The position numbers and the translations under genes were made by a program. Under the pieces are notes generated by a model. That model was not told where the DNA came from. It worked only from the letters and a program-made list of their open reading frames with translations, and did no database searches. A stretch of 64,000 bases of DNA from Solirubrobacter taibaiensis (lineage in GTDB: Bacteria; Actinomycetota; Thermoleophilia; Solirubrobacterales; Solirubrobacteraceae). This document shows, piece by piece, positions 41,648-50,901 of this stretch (within the stretch, counting starts at the first letter, position 1; each line of letters begins with the position of its first letter). Location of the stretch: positions 1-64,000 of the forward strand of contig JAPDDQ010000023.1 in NCBI GenBank assembly GCA_027587225.1, written 5' to 3'.

Positions 41648-42811
41648 ATGGACGTGGCGATCGTCGCACCGTGCCCCATCCCGTACCAGGTCGGCGGCGC
41701 AGAGAATCTCTGGCGAGCGCTCCAGGATCACATCAATGAGCAGACACCGCACCGCGCGGAGATCCTGAAGCTCCCGACGCGCGAGTTCTCGTTCTGGGAG
41801 CTGGTCGACAGCTACCGGCACTTCGCCGAGCTCGATCTGACGGGGTTCGACGTCGTGCTGACGTCCAAGTACCCGGCGTGGATGGTCGCCCACGAGCGGC
41901 ACGTCTGTTACATGTTGCATCCGCTGCGCGGGCTCTACGACACGTACCGGTTCTTCAGGCTCCCGGACCGGCACCCGACGGACGCGGCGCCGGTGCTCGA
42001 GCTGCGGGCCCTGATGCAGGCCAACGCGGGTCGGCGTGAAGCGCTCGGCGGCTTCTTCGACGCGCTGGACGGCCTTCGGGACGCTCGCGGGCTGCCGGAC
42101 GATCTCTTCGCCTTCCCCGGGCCGTTCATCCGCGAGATCGTGCACTTCCTGGACGGCATCGCGCTCGCCCCGGACCGGATCGTCAGCTACGGCGCGATCT
42201 CCCGTACCGTCGCCGAGCGTGACGGCTACTTCCCGGACGGCGGCGACGTCTTCGTCGCCTACCCACCGACCGGCCTGCAGGGGCTCCACGGCGGTCGAGG
42301 CAAGTACCTGTTCACCGCCGGCCGGCTCGACGAGGTCAAGCGGGTGGACCTGCTGATCGAGGCCCTCAAGCACGTGAAGTCGAACGTCGAGCTGCGGATC
42401 GCCGGGTCCGGCCCGGAGGAGCAGCGCTTGCGCGCCCTGGCGGGCGACGATCGCCGGATCGTCTTCTGCGGTCGTGTCCCGGCCGAGGAACTCGTCGAGC
42501 TCTACGCGCGCGCGCGAGCCGTGGCGTACCTGCCGTTCGAGGAGGACTTCGGCTACGTCGCGCTCGAGGGCATGCTGAGCGGGAAGCCCGTGATCACCTG
42601 CTCGGACTCCGGCGGGACCACCGAGCTGGTCGGTGACGGGGAGACCGGGCTCGTCTGCGATCCGACCCCGGAGGCCATCGGCGCCGCCATCGATCGGCTC
42701 TGGAGTGACCGTGGGTCCTGTCGACGGATGGGCGTCGCCGGCCTGGAGAGCGCGCGGAACGTCAACTGGGATCCTGTGATCGCGCGACTGGAAGCCGCGG
42801 GAGCGACATGA
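41648..42811 (+). CDS. glycosyltransferase family 4
   Basis: A 387-residue GT-B enzyme beginning MDVAIVAPCPIPYQVGGAEN. The donor half contains KYLFTAGRLDEVKRVDLLIE, LRIAGSGPEEQRL and the EX7E motif in FEEDFGYVALEGMLSGKPV, followed by GGTTELVGDGETG. It is the first gene of an operon with another GT4 and the large fusion, and its stop overlaps the next ATG (ATGA). Donor and acceptor are unknown. Confidence 0.9.
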   Translation: MDVAIVAPCPIPYQVGGAENLWRALQDHINEQTPHRAEILKLPTREFSFWELVDSYRHFAELDLTGFDVVLTSKYPAWMVAHERHVCYMLHPLRGLYDTYRFFRLPDRHPTDAAPVLELRALMQANAGRREALGGFFDALDGLRDARGLPDDLFAFPGPFIREIVHFLDGIALAPDRIVSYGAISRTVAERDGYFPDGGDVFVAYPPTGLQGLHGGRGKYLFTAGRLDEVKRVDLLIEALKHVKSNVELRIAGSGPEEQRLRALAGDDRRIVFCGRVPAEELVELYARARAVAYLPFEEDFGYVALEGMLSGKPVITCSDSGGTTELVGDGETGLVCDPTPEAIGAAIDRLWSDRGSCRRMGVAGLESARNVNWDPVIARLEAAGAT

Positions 42812-44040
42812 GCGCGCGTCGCAAGCTCGTCGTGGCGACGAGCTTTCCGATCCACCCGCCGCGCGGCGGCGGTCAAGCGCGCGTCGCCGGACTCTACGGC
42901 GCGCTCGCGGCGACCGGCGTCGAGGTCGACATCGTCGCGCTGACCAACGGTTCCGAGCGCGCCCGGACACTGCACCCGGCGCCCGGTCTTCGCGAGTTCC
43001 GCGTCCCGATGACCCCGCTGCACGTCGGGGCGGTCGCGCAGCTCCAGCAACGGACCGGCGTCCCGGCGGGCGATCTCGGCCTTGCGCTGCATCACGACCT
43101 CACGCCTGCCTACGGCGACGCACTGGCCGTCGCCGCGAAGGACGCGAGCGCGGTCGTCGCGTGTCATCCGTTCGTGAGCAAGGCCCTCACCGCCTCCAGC
43201 GACCTTCCGCTGGTCTACGAGTCCCAGGACGTCGAAGGGGACCTCAAGGCGGCGATGTACGCGGCGTCGGCGCACGCGGACGCGCTGATCGACACCGTTC
43301 GCGGCATCGAGGGGGAGTGCTGTGCGCGGGCGCATCACGTGACGGTCTGCGCCGACGCCGACGGGAGGAGGCTCGACGAGCTGTACGGGCTCGGCGCGAC
43401 GCCGGTCATCACCGTGCCCAACGGCGCCGACCCCGCCGCCGTCACCTACACCGACCTTGACGAACGCCGGGCACGCCGCGAATCCGTCGGGCTCGGCGCC
43501 GAGCAGCTGGCGGTCTTCGTCGGGTCATGGCACGAGCCCAATCTGGTCGTCGTGCGCGATCTGCTGCGCCAGGCCGTGGCGCTCGAGGGTGTCCGCGTGC
43601 TGCTGCTCGGCAGCGCCGGGCTGGCCTTCGCGGACGAGCCGTTGCCAGGCAACTTCGATGTGTGCGGTGTCGTCGACGACGCCTTCCTGGCCAGCGTGCT
43701 GAGCATCGCCCACGTCGCGTTGAACCCGATGACCGTCGGATCGGGAAGCAACCTGAAGATGCTCGAGTACGCACTGGCCGGTGTGCCGATCGTGTCCACC
43801 CGCTTCGGCGCGCGCGGGCTGGACCTCGAGCCGGGACGCCACTACGTCGAAGCGGACGTCGACGCGCTGCCCGCGACGCTGGCGGCACTCCGCGCCGAGC
43901 CCGCCGCGACGACCGCAGCGCGCGTGCGAGCCATCCGCGAGCACGTCGACGCACATTTCACCTGGCGATCGATCGCCGCAGCCTGGCAGGCGCATCCGGC
44001 GTTCCAGGATCTCTTCGACCATTCGGTGGTAAGCGCATGA
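42808..44040 (+). CDS. glycosyltransferase family 4
   Basis: A 410-residue GT-B enzyme. VATSFPIHPPRGGGQARVAG is the N-terminal glycine-rich acceptor-side motif, and VYESQDVEGDLK follows. In the C-terminal half the EX7E region has the variant LNPMTVGSGSNLKMLEYALAG, with PIVSTRFGARGL after it; this form is common in GT4 enzymes. ATG 42808 overlaps the previous stop, and its own stop overlaps the start of the fusion gene. It probably works with both neighbours. Confidence 0.88.
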   Translation: MSARRKLVVATSFPIHPPRGGGQARVAGLYGALAATGVEVDIVALTNGSERARTLHPAPGLREFRVPMTPLHVGAVAQLQQRTGVPAGDLGLALHHDLTPAYGDALAVAAKDASAVVACHPFVSKALTASSDLPLVYESQDVEGDLKAAMYAASAHADALIDTVRGIEGECCARAHHVTVCADADGRRLDELYGLGATPVITVPNGADPAAVTYTDLDERRARRESVGLGAEQLAVFVGSWHEPNLVVVRDLLRQAVALEGVRVLLLGSAGLAFADEPLPGNFDVCGVVDDAFLASVLSIAHVALNPMTVGSGSNLKMLEYALAGVPIVSTRFGARGLDLEPGRHYVEADVDALPATLAALRAEPAATTAARVRAIREHVDAHFTWRSIAAAWQAHPAFQDLFDHSVVSA

Positions 44041-47000
44041 TCGCAGTCGGTGTCGTCGCGGCCGGGAACGGCGTGGCCGAAGCCCGCGTGCTCGCCCGCA
44101 CCCTGGGAGCCCAGCATCCTGACTGGCCGGTGACGGTGCTGGTCCTGCCCGGCGTGCGCGGCGAGCTCGACCCTGGTCGCGAGCCGTTCGAGGTCCTGCG
44201 TCCGAGCGGTCTGGCGGTCGAGGCCCTCGACGACCTGGTCGCCAGCGCGCCCAGGGGCGCGCTGGCCGCGGCCGCGCGCCCCCTGCTCGTCCGTCACCTG
44301 CTCGCGCGTGGCGCCGAGCACGTCGTGATGCTGCCGCCTGACGGTGAGGTCCATTCGCGTCTCGATCCGCTCGTGGACGCGCTCGCCGACAACCACGCGG
44401 TGCTGGTCCCTCGTCTGGGCGGGCGCCTTCCCGACGACGGCCGTCGGCCGGACGGACACGATCTGCTCGAGGCGGGCGAGATCGATGACGCGGTGCTCGC
44501 CGTGCGCGCCTCCGACACGGGTCGCGACCTGGTGGAGTGGTGGGCGGAGCAGGCGCTGGAAGCGGCGTACGCCGCGGCCGCGCTCTCCGACGCACCGGCC
44601 GACGCGACCGCACGCCTGGGCGCCAGCGTCCTCAGCGCTCCGCTGCGGATGTTCGACGGCGTGACGCTGGCCGCGGACCCCGGTTTGAACGTCTCCTACT
44701 GGAACCTTCATGAGCGGCTGCTGACGGTGGTGGACGGGACGCTGCACGCGGATGGCCGGCCCCTCCGGCTGATGCGCTGGGCGGGCTATCGCGCCGACCG
44801 TCCGTGGTGGCTCTCCGAGGACGCGACGCGGGTTCTGGTGCTCGACGACCCGGTGCTCACCGACGCCACCAAGGCGCGTTCGAAGGCGCTCTGGGAGGCT
44901 GGCTGGCTGCGCCTGGACAACGTCTCGGAAGAGTCGGGCAGGCTGCCCAACGGTGTCCTCTACGACGAGCGTCTGCGGCGCCTGCACGCCGAGGCGACCG
45001 ATGCCGGCGAGGACTTCGGTGACCTGCAGACGCCGATCGGCGCCGAGGCGTTCGTGGAGTGGCTGTTGGAGCCGGCGCCGAGCGGCGTGCAGGTGGGCAT
45101 GAACCGCTACGCGTACGACGCATGGCGCGAGCGGGCCGACGTGCAGTCGGCGTACCCGAACCTCAACAGCGATGACGGCGCCGGCTTCGTCGGCTGGCTC
45201 TGGGTCCACGGGCGCGAGGAGCTGGGTCTCCAGCGAACGCTGCTGCCCCCGGCCCCCGAGTCGTCCCAGTCGAGCGCCGCGCGCGTGCCGTCGGTCCTCG
45301 TCGCCGGGTATCTGCGCGGCCATCTCGGTCTCGGCGAGGCCGCGCGGTCCTACGTCGCGGCGCTGCAGGCTGCCGGCGTCCCGGTCGCCACGCACACGCT
45401 CTCGATCGATCCGCCCGTCGAGCGGCTCCCTCGCGGCGCCCGTCCGCGGCCCGAGGAACGCGACTTCGAACCGCTCGCGTTGCCGCCGGGCACCGATCCC
45501 GACGTGCACCTCGTGGTCGTCAACGCCGACCAGCTCCCAGGGTTCGTCGACGAGTTCGGAGGCGAGCGGCTCGAAGACTCGTATCTGATCGGGCAGTGGG
45601 CCTGGGAGACCGACCACATCCCCGAGCGCTGGAACCGCTCCTTCGACCTCGTCGACGAGATCTGGGCGTTCTCCACCTACGTTGCGGACAACATCGCGCG
45701 TAGCTCCAGCAAACCTGTGGTGATGGTGCCGCTGCCGGTCGCGCCGCCCGACCCGCAGGGTGCGACGGTCCCGTTCGAGCTCCCCGATCGGTTCCTGTTC
45801 CTGTTTGCGTTCGACTTCTTCTCGACGCTCGAGCGCAAGAACCCACTGGGCCTGGTCGAGGCGTTCACCCGCGCCTTCGAACCCGGCGAAGGCCCGGTCC
45901 TGGTCCTGAAGACGATCAACGCGGAGTTCCGGCCCGAGGCCCGCGAGCGGCTGCGGCACGCCATCGGCGACCGTGACGACGTCCTGCTGGTGGACCGGGT
46001 GCTCGCGCCGGGCGAGATGGCGGCGCTGTTCGCCCGCGCGGACAGCTACGTATCGCTGCACCGCTCGGAGGGCTTCGGGTTGACGCTGGCGGAAACGATG
46101 GCCCTCGGCAAGCCCGTGATCGCCACCGGCTTCTCCGGCAACACCGACTTCATGACGCCGGCCAACTCCTACCTCGTGGACTGGAGGCCCGCGTCGGTGG
46201 GCGGCGACGCGGAGCACTACCCGTCCGAGGGCACCTGGGCGGAGCCGGACCTCGAGCACGCGGCCGAGCTGATGCGCGAGGTGTGGCGGGACCAGGCGGC
46301 GCGCGCACGTGGCGCCCGTGCCGCGGCGGACATCGCCGCGAACCTGAGCGCGGAGGCGGTCGGCCGCATCGCTCGGGCGCGGCTGATCCGCATCGCTGCC
46401 CGGCGCGCCGACGCGGCGGGCTCGGCGCAGCTGCCGACGGTCGCCGACGACCTCGCACCCCGCCTGCACTTCGACCTGGCCGGGGGCGCCGCCGCGTCGG
46501 GCGTGCGCGGGGCCGCGCGCCGCGGGGTGTTCCGCGCGCTACAGCCGTACTCCACCGCCCAGCGACGGCTCGACGAGGAAATCGTCGAGACGCTGCGACG
46601 GCTGCAGGTCGACCTCGGGGCAGAACGCGCGGCCGCACGGCGCGGACGCGAGGCGGCCGCCCGGCTGCATCGGCGGGTGGAGGCGCTCGAGCACGAGCAG
46701 CGGGAGCTCGGAGCCCTTCGCGACGCACTTCAGGGGATCGACATCGAGCGCACGCGCTCCGAGCTCGATGCCGTGCTGCACGGTCTCCGGGCGATCCCCT
46801 TCGCCGCCGGCGACCCGTTCACCGCCTTCGACCACCCGGTCGCCGGCCGGGTGCTGGGTGTGCGCGGGCACGGGACGGTGCGCGACGAGGAGGCGTACCG
46901 CGCCTTCGAGGACGTCTTCCGCGGGTCGCGCGAGCGCGTGGCCGGGCTCGTGGAGCCCTACGTCGAGCTGCTCGCCGACCACGCACCCGTGCTCGACATC

Positions 47001-47480
47001 GGTTGCGGGCGCGGCGAGCTGCTCGAGCTGCTCAAGGACGCCGGCATCGAGGCCACGGGGATCGACATCGACGAGGGCATGGCCGCCGAAGGCCGGGCGC
47101 GCGGGCTGGCCATCGAGGTCGGCGACGCGGTCGAGCATCTGCGGGCCCAGCCCGACGGGACGCTCGGGGCGATCGTGTCGATCCAGGTGGTCGAGCACCT
47201 CTCGTTGGAGGGCCTACGAGAGCTGTTCGCGCTGAGCCGGGTGAAGCTGCGCGAAGGCGGCCTGTTCGTCGCGGAGACCGTCAATCCGCACGCCGCGCAC
47301 GCGTTGAAGACCTTCTGGGTCGACCTCACGCACCGGCATCCGATCTTCCCGGAGGTGGCGCTCGTGCAGGCGGTCGGTGCCGGGTTCGCCGAGGCGTTCA
47401 TCTGGCACCCCGCCGGAGCCGGCGACGTCACGGCCGATCGCTTCGTGCAGAGCTCCTACGCGCTCGTCGCCACGGCGTAG
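44037..47480 (+). CDS. 1147-residue GT-GT4-coiled coil-methyltransferase fusion protein
   Basis: A very large multidomain protein. Residues about 1-320 resemble a GT8-like GT-A domain (ARVLARTLGAQHPDWPVTVL). About 418-770 is a GT4-type domain with VAGYLRGHLGLGEAARSYV, FFSTLERKNPLGLVEAF and the EX7E in SEGFGLTLAETMALGKPV (about 677). About 842-920 is a charged coiled coil (RRLDEEIVETLRRLQVDL). About 930-1147 is a methyltransferase with PVLDIGCGRGELLELL (about 984), IVSIQVVEHLSLEGL and a DRFVQSSYAL end. A coiled coil next to a methyltransferase recalls the WbdD chain terminator. Three coupled activities in one chain are unusual. Confidence 0.85.
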   Translation: MIAVGVVAAGNGVAEARVLARTLGAQHPDWPVTVLVLPGVRGELDPGREPFEVLRPSGLAVEALDDLVASAPRGALAAAARPLLVRHLLARGAEHVVMLPPDGEVHSRLDPLVDALADNHAVLVPRLGGRLPDDGRRPDGHDLLEAGEIDDAVLAVRASDTGRDLVEWWAEQALEAAYAAAALSDAPADATARLGASVLSAPLRMFDGVTLAADPGLNVSYWNLHERLLTVVDGTLHADGRPLRLMRWAGYRADRPWWLSEDATRVLVLDDPVLTDATKARSKALWEAGWLRLDNVSEESGRLPNGVLYDERLRRLHAEATDAGEDFGDLQTPIGAEAFVEWLLEPAPSGVQVGMNRYAYDAWRERADVQSAYPNLNSDDGAGFVGWLWVHGREELGLQRTLLPPAPESSQSSAARVPSVLVAGYLRGHLGLGEAARSYVAALQAAGVPVATHTLSIDPPVERLPRGARPRPEERDFEPLALPPGTDPDVHLVVVNADQLPGFVDEFGGERLEDSYLIGQWAWETDHIPERWNRSFDLVDEIWAFSTYVADNIARSSSKPVVMVPLPVAPPDPQGATVPFELPDRFLFLFAFDFFSTLERKNPLGLVEAFTRAFEPGEGPVLVLKTINAEFRPEARERLRHAIGDRDDVLLVDRVLAPGEMAALFARADSYVSLHRSEGFGLTLAETMALGKPVIATGFSGNTDFMTPANSYLVDWRPASVGGDAEHYPSEGTWAEPDLEHAAELMREVWRDQAARARGARAAADIAANLSAEAVGRIARARLIRIAARRADAAGSAQLPTVADDLAPRLHFDLAGGAAASGVRGAARRGVFRALQPYSTAQRRLDEEIVETLRRLQVDLGAERAAARRGREAAARLHRRVEALEHEQRELGALRDALQGIDIERTRSELDAVLHGLRAIPFAAGDPFTAFDHPVAGRVLGVRGHGTVRDEEAYRAFEDVFRGSRERVAGLVEPYVELLADHAPVLDIGCGRGELLELLKDAGIEATGIDIDEGMAAEGRARGLAIEVGDAVEHLRAQPDGTLGAIVSIQVVEHLSLEGLRELFALSRVKLREGGLFVAETVNPHAAHALKTFWVDLTHRHPIFPEVALVQAVGAGFAEAFIWHPAGAGDVTADRFVQSSYALVATA

Positions 47481-47497
47481 CGCGCTCCCGAGCGCGC
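47480..47497. terminator. bidirectional hairpin between convergent genes
   Basis: GCGCGCT (47480-47486), a CCCG loop and AGCGCGC (47491-47497) form a perfect 7-bp stem. It fills the whole 18-nt gap between the stop of the fusion gene and the stop of the convergent membrane-protein gene. There is no T-tract, so it would be an actinobacterial-type, non-canonical terminator. Confidence 0.5.
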
Positions 47498-47498
47498 G

Positions 47499-49862
47499 TC
47501 AGGGGCTATCGAGCGCGGCGATCGGCGCGTCGAGGATCTCGCTGCCGGAGACCTGCAGGCGCAGGTCGCGGGTGTCGCCCGGCGCGGGCGTCGTCTGCGG
47601 CGCGTCGCTGGCCAGCTCGAGGACGTGCTTGCCCGGCGGGAGGGTGAACGTGACCTCGGCGCGGGAGCCGGAACCCGGCGTCGCGCGGGCGCCGCCCACG
47701 CTACGGCCGTCGAGCGTGAAGGCGACGTTCGAGGGCCGGCCGCTGGTCAGGCGCGCCTCGAAGGTCATCGGCCGCGGCTCGGACCGCGGGTTGTCGAGCG
47801 TGATGCGCGCTCGCGCCTGCGCCCAGCGCCACGTGCCGGAGGTGTCCTGCTCCACGGGGTAGAACCCGGCGCCGTAGGCCAGCTCGACCGGATGCGTGAG
47901 CGCGGTGCCGACCGCGCCCGCCTCGGCCGGCGGCGTCTCACGCAGCAGCCGCGCACGCAGCGGCCGCAGGTCGAAGTACTGCAGGCGGCCGTTCTGGCTG
48001 ACGATCGGCTGCTGACGGGTGAGGGCCGCAGCCTGCCGCAGGATCTCGGCGTCCGGGTTGACGTAGCCGAAGGTGTCCACCCACAGCCCGTCGAAGCCGG
48101 CCAGCGCGACGGCGCGCAGCTGATCCTCGACCGGCAACGCCGCCGCGTCGCCCTGCCAATCGGCGGGGCGCCCCTTCATCGCCGCGTAGGACCACTTGAT
48201 GTCCTTGGGCGCGTGGGCGTAGCCCTTCAGATGCGAGTAGTCGACCATGTGCACCTTCGGCGGTGACTCGGGATACGCCACGTAGGGCAGCTGGTAGACC
48301 TCGCCGCGCCCGCCGAGCGTGTCGGAGATCGCGGCGACGAAGCGCGCGTCGCTGGCGAACTCGCCGCTCGTCTGCTCGTACGGCGGCCGCATCTCGGGCG
48401 AGGTCTGGTCCCACACGCCGAACACGAGCACCACGCCGACGACGCCGGCGAAGACCGGCGTCAGACGCGGGCGCCCGCGCTCTTGCCAGCGCTTGCGCAA
48501 TGCGTCGAGCGCGAGTGCGACCGCGACAAGTCCGCAGAAGCTCAGCACGATGCCGATGCGGTTCCACCCGCGCAGCGAGGGGCTCACGACGAACGCGACG
48601 AGCGCGCCGCCCGCGCCGGTCGCGCCCATGAAGGCCGCCGTCGCCATGATCACCGCGGTGGCGCGCATGCGCGCGTCGGCCAGCAGCCGTGGCGCGCGCC
48701 CGCCGGCCATTCCCGCCAGCAGCGCGAGGGTGAGCAGGAGCAGCCCGAGGACCGAGAGCGTGCCGCCCCACGTGGGGCCCTCGCTCTGATACCAGGCCTT
48801 GTCCCAGAACGTCCCGCCGAGCGACGCGAACGGCGCGAAGCGGTGCGTCGGCGGCGGCAGGATCTGCCCGGCGAGGTTGAGCCCGTAGATAAGGCTCTCG
48901 TTCGGGTCGCGCTGCGCGGTCAGCGGGTTGGCGCCGTGCTCCTGCGTGTACAGGATGGTCGGCGCCAGGTTGAAGGCGAGCACCGCGCCGAGCACGACGA
49001 GCACCGTCCCGGCGGTGAACACGGTCGCTTTGCCCTCGCGGCGCGCCAGCAAGGCGACGACGGCGGCCACCGAGACGAAGATGACCGTGAAGAGGGCGTA
49101 GTAGATGCCCGTCGACGCGATCACGACGATCAGCAGCACCGTACGGACGGACGTCCACGACACCCAGCGCAGCAGGCGAGGGCCGTCGGGTGCGCTGCGC
49201 CGCCGGAAGAGCGGCAGGCCCAGCATGATCGCGAGGGCCAGATAGACGCCGAGCGGGACCGCGACCGTGTCGGCGAGCAGCAGGTGCCCCACCTCGCCGC
49301 GGAGGACGTGGTACGGAACGACGGCGAACAGCGCGGCGGGCGCGACGGCCGCGAGACGACTGATGTTCAGCCCGCGCAGCACCCCGTACGCGGCGGCGGC
49401 GCTGACCGGGAACGTCAGCATGAAGAAGGCGTTGTACGCCGTTCCGGGCTGCTGGGCGACCAGCGAGATCAGCCAGACCGCGACCCAATGCAGGTTCTCG
49501 GGGCCGTGGCTGCCGTAGTCGTGGTAGTCGAGGCCCAGCGGCGCGCCCAGCGCCGGGTTGCTCCAGACCCAACCCCAGTCCTGGATCCCCTTGAAGGTCG
49601 ACACCACGCCCAGCCCGTCGCTCGCGTAGGCGATGGGCTGGTGGAGGTCCGGCGAGTCCCACAGCTGCAGGGCGATCACGGCCATCACGATCGAGGCCAG
49701 GCAGGTGAACGCGAGCGCGGCGAGCTCGCGCGCCCACGGCTCGCTTGCGCGCGTGCGAACGCGCGCGCTGAGACCTGCTGTGGAGCGCCCGGCGACGGGG
49801 GCCGTGGACTGCGACGGAGCCGGTGACGATGCGGCGGTCTCCGCGGACGACGTTTCACCCAT
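47499..49862 (-). CDS. GT-C-like polytopic membrane protein with extracytoplasmic C-terminal domains
   Basis: A 787-residue membrane protein with an unstructured cytoplasmic N-terminus (1-45) and about twelve helices up to residue 480. The first outer loop holds YHDYGSHGPENLHW, with acidic and histidine residues as in GT-C active sites. A large external part follows (about 485-787). It includes GDAAALPVEDQLRAVALAGFDGLWVDTFGY and a beta-sandwich (RPSNVAFTLDGRSVGG, LPPGKHVLELASDA). It resembles proteins annotated as sugar translocases or YfhO-like. ATG 49862 lies 10 nt after TAGCCT and is preferred over 49883. Confidence 0.75.
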   Translation of the reverse strand: MGETSSAETAASSPAPSQSTAPVAGRSTAGLSARVRTRASEPWARELAALAFTCLASIVMAVIALQLWDSPDLHQPIAYASDGLGVVSTFKGIQDWGWVWSNPALGAPLGLDYHDYGSHGPENLHWVAVWLISLVAQQPGTAYNAFFMLTFPVSAAAAYGVLRGLNISRLAAVAPAALFAVVPYHVLRGEVGHLLLADTVAVPLGVYLALAIMLGLPLFRRRSAPDGPRLLRWVSWTSVRTVLLIVVIASTGIYYALFTVIFVSVAAVVALLARREGKATVFTAGTVLVVLGAVLAFNLAPTILYTQEHGANPLTAQRDPNESLIYGLNLAGQILPPPTHRFAPFASLGGTFWDKAWYQSEGPTWGGTLSVLGLLLLTLALLAGMAGGRAPRLLADARMRATAVIMATAAFMGATGAGGALVAFVVSPSLRGWNRIGIVLSFCGLVAVALALDALRKRWQERGRPRLTPVFAGVVGVVLVFGVWDQTSPEMRPPYEQTSGEFASDARFVAAISDTLGGRGEVYQLPYVAYPESPPKVHMVDYSHLKGYAHAPKDIKWSYAAMKGRPADWQGDAAALPVEDQLRAVALAGFDGLWVDTFGYVNPDAEILRQAAALTRQQPIVSQNGRLQYFDLRPLRARLLRETPPAEAGAVGTALTHPVELAYGAGFYPVEQDTSGTWRWAQARARITLDNPRSEPRPMTFEARLTSGRPSNVAFTLDGRSVGGARATPGSGSRAEVTFTLPPGKHVLELASDAPQTTPAPGDTRDLRLQVSGSEILDAPIAALDSP

Positions 49863-49872
49863 GCGGGTCAAC

Positions 49873-49878
49873 AGGCTA
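49873..49878 (-). promoter_or_regulatory. candidate -10 (TAGCCT) for GT-C-like gene
   Basis: TAGCCT on the minus strand ends 10 nt before ATG 49862. Its position shows that the in-frame upstream ATG at 49883 is unlikely. Confidence 0.5.
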
Positions 49879-49918
49879 CACACGGCCCGCGCGAGCGCAG
49901 CGCCGATCCAGCCGACGA

Positions 49919-49924
49919 TAGCCT
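49919..49924 (+). promoter_or_regulatory. candidate -10 (TAGCCT) with about 50-nt leader
   Basis: TAGCCT lies 59 nt before ATG 49984, and the leader ends in a GGAGAG Shine-Dalgarno. This start is therefore leadered. Confidence 0.4.
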
Positions 49925-49983
49925 GCTCGCCGAGGTCGCGTACGCGCCTCGTTCGTCTGGCGCAACCCGAGATCGGAGAGCAG

Positions 49984-50895
49984 ATGCTGTGGGAGAAACT
50001 CGGCCGCGTCTACGTGGCGAGCGGCGAGCAGCCGTGGGCGCAGACGCACGCCTACATCCCGACGCCGTTGGCTCTGGGCGACCGGATCCGGGTCTTCGTC
50101 GCGTTCCTCGACGAACGCAAGGTCGGGCGCCTCGGATACGTCGACGTGGCGGCCGCCGACCCCACGCGCGTGATCGGGGTGTCGGAGAATCCGGTGCTCG
50201 ACGTCGGGCAACCGGGGACGTTCGACGACAACGGCGTCACCCCGCTCAGCGTGTTCCGGCGGGACGGGCGGATCTGGCTCTACTACGCGGGGTGGCAGCT
50301 GGGTGTGCAGATCCGGTACTACCTCTTCGTCGGACTCGCCTTCAGCGACGACGACGGGCGCAGCTTCCAGCGCTACGCGCGAGTGCCCGTCCTCGACCGC
50401 AGCGACGCGGAGCCCACCCTGCGGACGGGCTGCTTCGTCCAGTCGTCGGCGGACGGCTTTCGGATGTGGTACATGGCCGGTGACACCTGGGTGCAGTCGG
50501 ACGGCCGGCAGATGCCCAGCTACGGCATGCGCCACATCGAGTCGGCGGACGGCATGCACTGGCCCGAGTCGGGGCAGCCCTCGATGGAGCCGCAGCCCCC
50601 GGACGAGTTCGGCTTCGGCCGACCGTATGTCCTGCAGGACGAGCGCGGGTACCGCATCTGGTACGGCATCCGCCTGCGCGAGAAGGGCTACCGGCTCGGC
50701 TACGCCGAATCGCCGGATGGACTGAGCTGGAACCGACTGGACGATCAGGTCGGCATCGACGTGTCCGAGACCGGTTGGGACTCGGAGATGGTCGGCTACC
50801 CGTGGGTCCATCGCAACGACACCGGGACCTACCTCTTCTACAACGGCAACAACTACGGAGCGAGCGGCTTCGGGGTGGCGCGCCTACTACCATGA
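49984..50895 (+). CDS. glycosidase-like five-bladed beta-propeller protein (GH43/GH32/GH130-like)
   Basis: A 303-residue protein with no signal peptide. Repeated blades contain paired aspartate and tryptophan/tyrosine motifs (IWLYYAGWQLG, FRMWYMAGDTW, YRIWYGIRLREKGYRLGYAES, TYLFYNGNN). The blocks DNGVTPLSV and SDDDGRSFQRY match the propeller glycosidase and phosphorylase clan. Its fold is clear, but the exact family and activity are not. A GGAGAG lies 5 nt before the ATG. Lack of export suggests it acts in the cytoplasm on sugar precursors or is not catalytic. Confidence 0.72.
   Translation: MLWEKLGRVYVASGEQPWAQTHAYIPTPLALGDRIRVFVAFLDERKVGRLGYVDVAAADPTRVIGVSENPVLDVGQPGTFDDNGVTPLSVFRRDGRIWLYYAGWQLGVQIRYYLFVGLAFSDDDGRSFQRYARVPVLDRSDAEPTLRTGCFVQSSADGFRMWYMAGDTWVQSDGRQMPSYGMRHIESADGMHWPESGQPSMEPQPPDEFGFGRPYVLQDERGYRIWYGIRLREKGYRLGYAESPDGLSWNRLDDQVGIDVSETGWDSEMVGYPWVHRNDTGTYLFYNGNNYGASGFGVARLLP
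50888..50893 (+). promoter_or_regulatory. candidate -10 (TACCAT) before GtrB-like gene
   Basis: TACCAT overlaps the end of the propeller gene and ends 8 nt before ATG 50902. It could provide a separate leaderless transcript. Confidence 0.35.
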
Positions 50896-50901
50896 CCGCG
50901 G

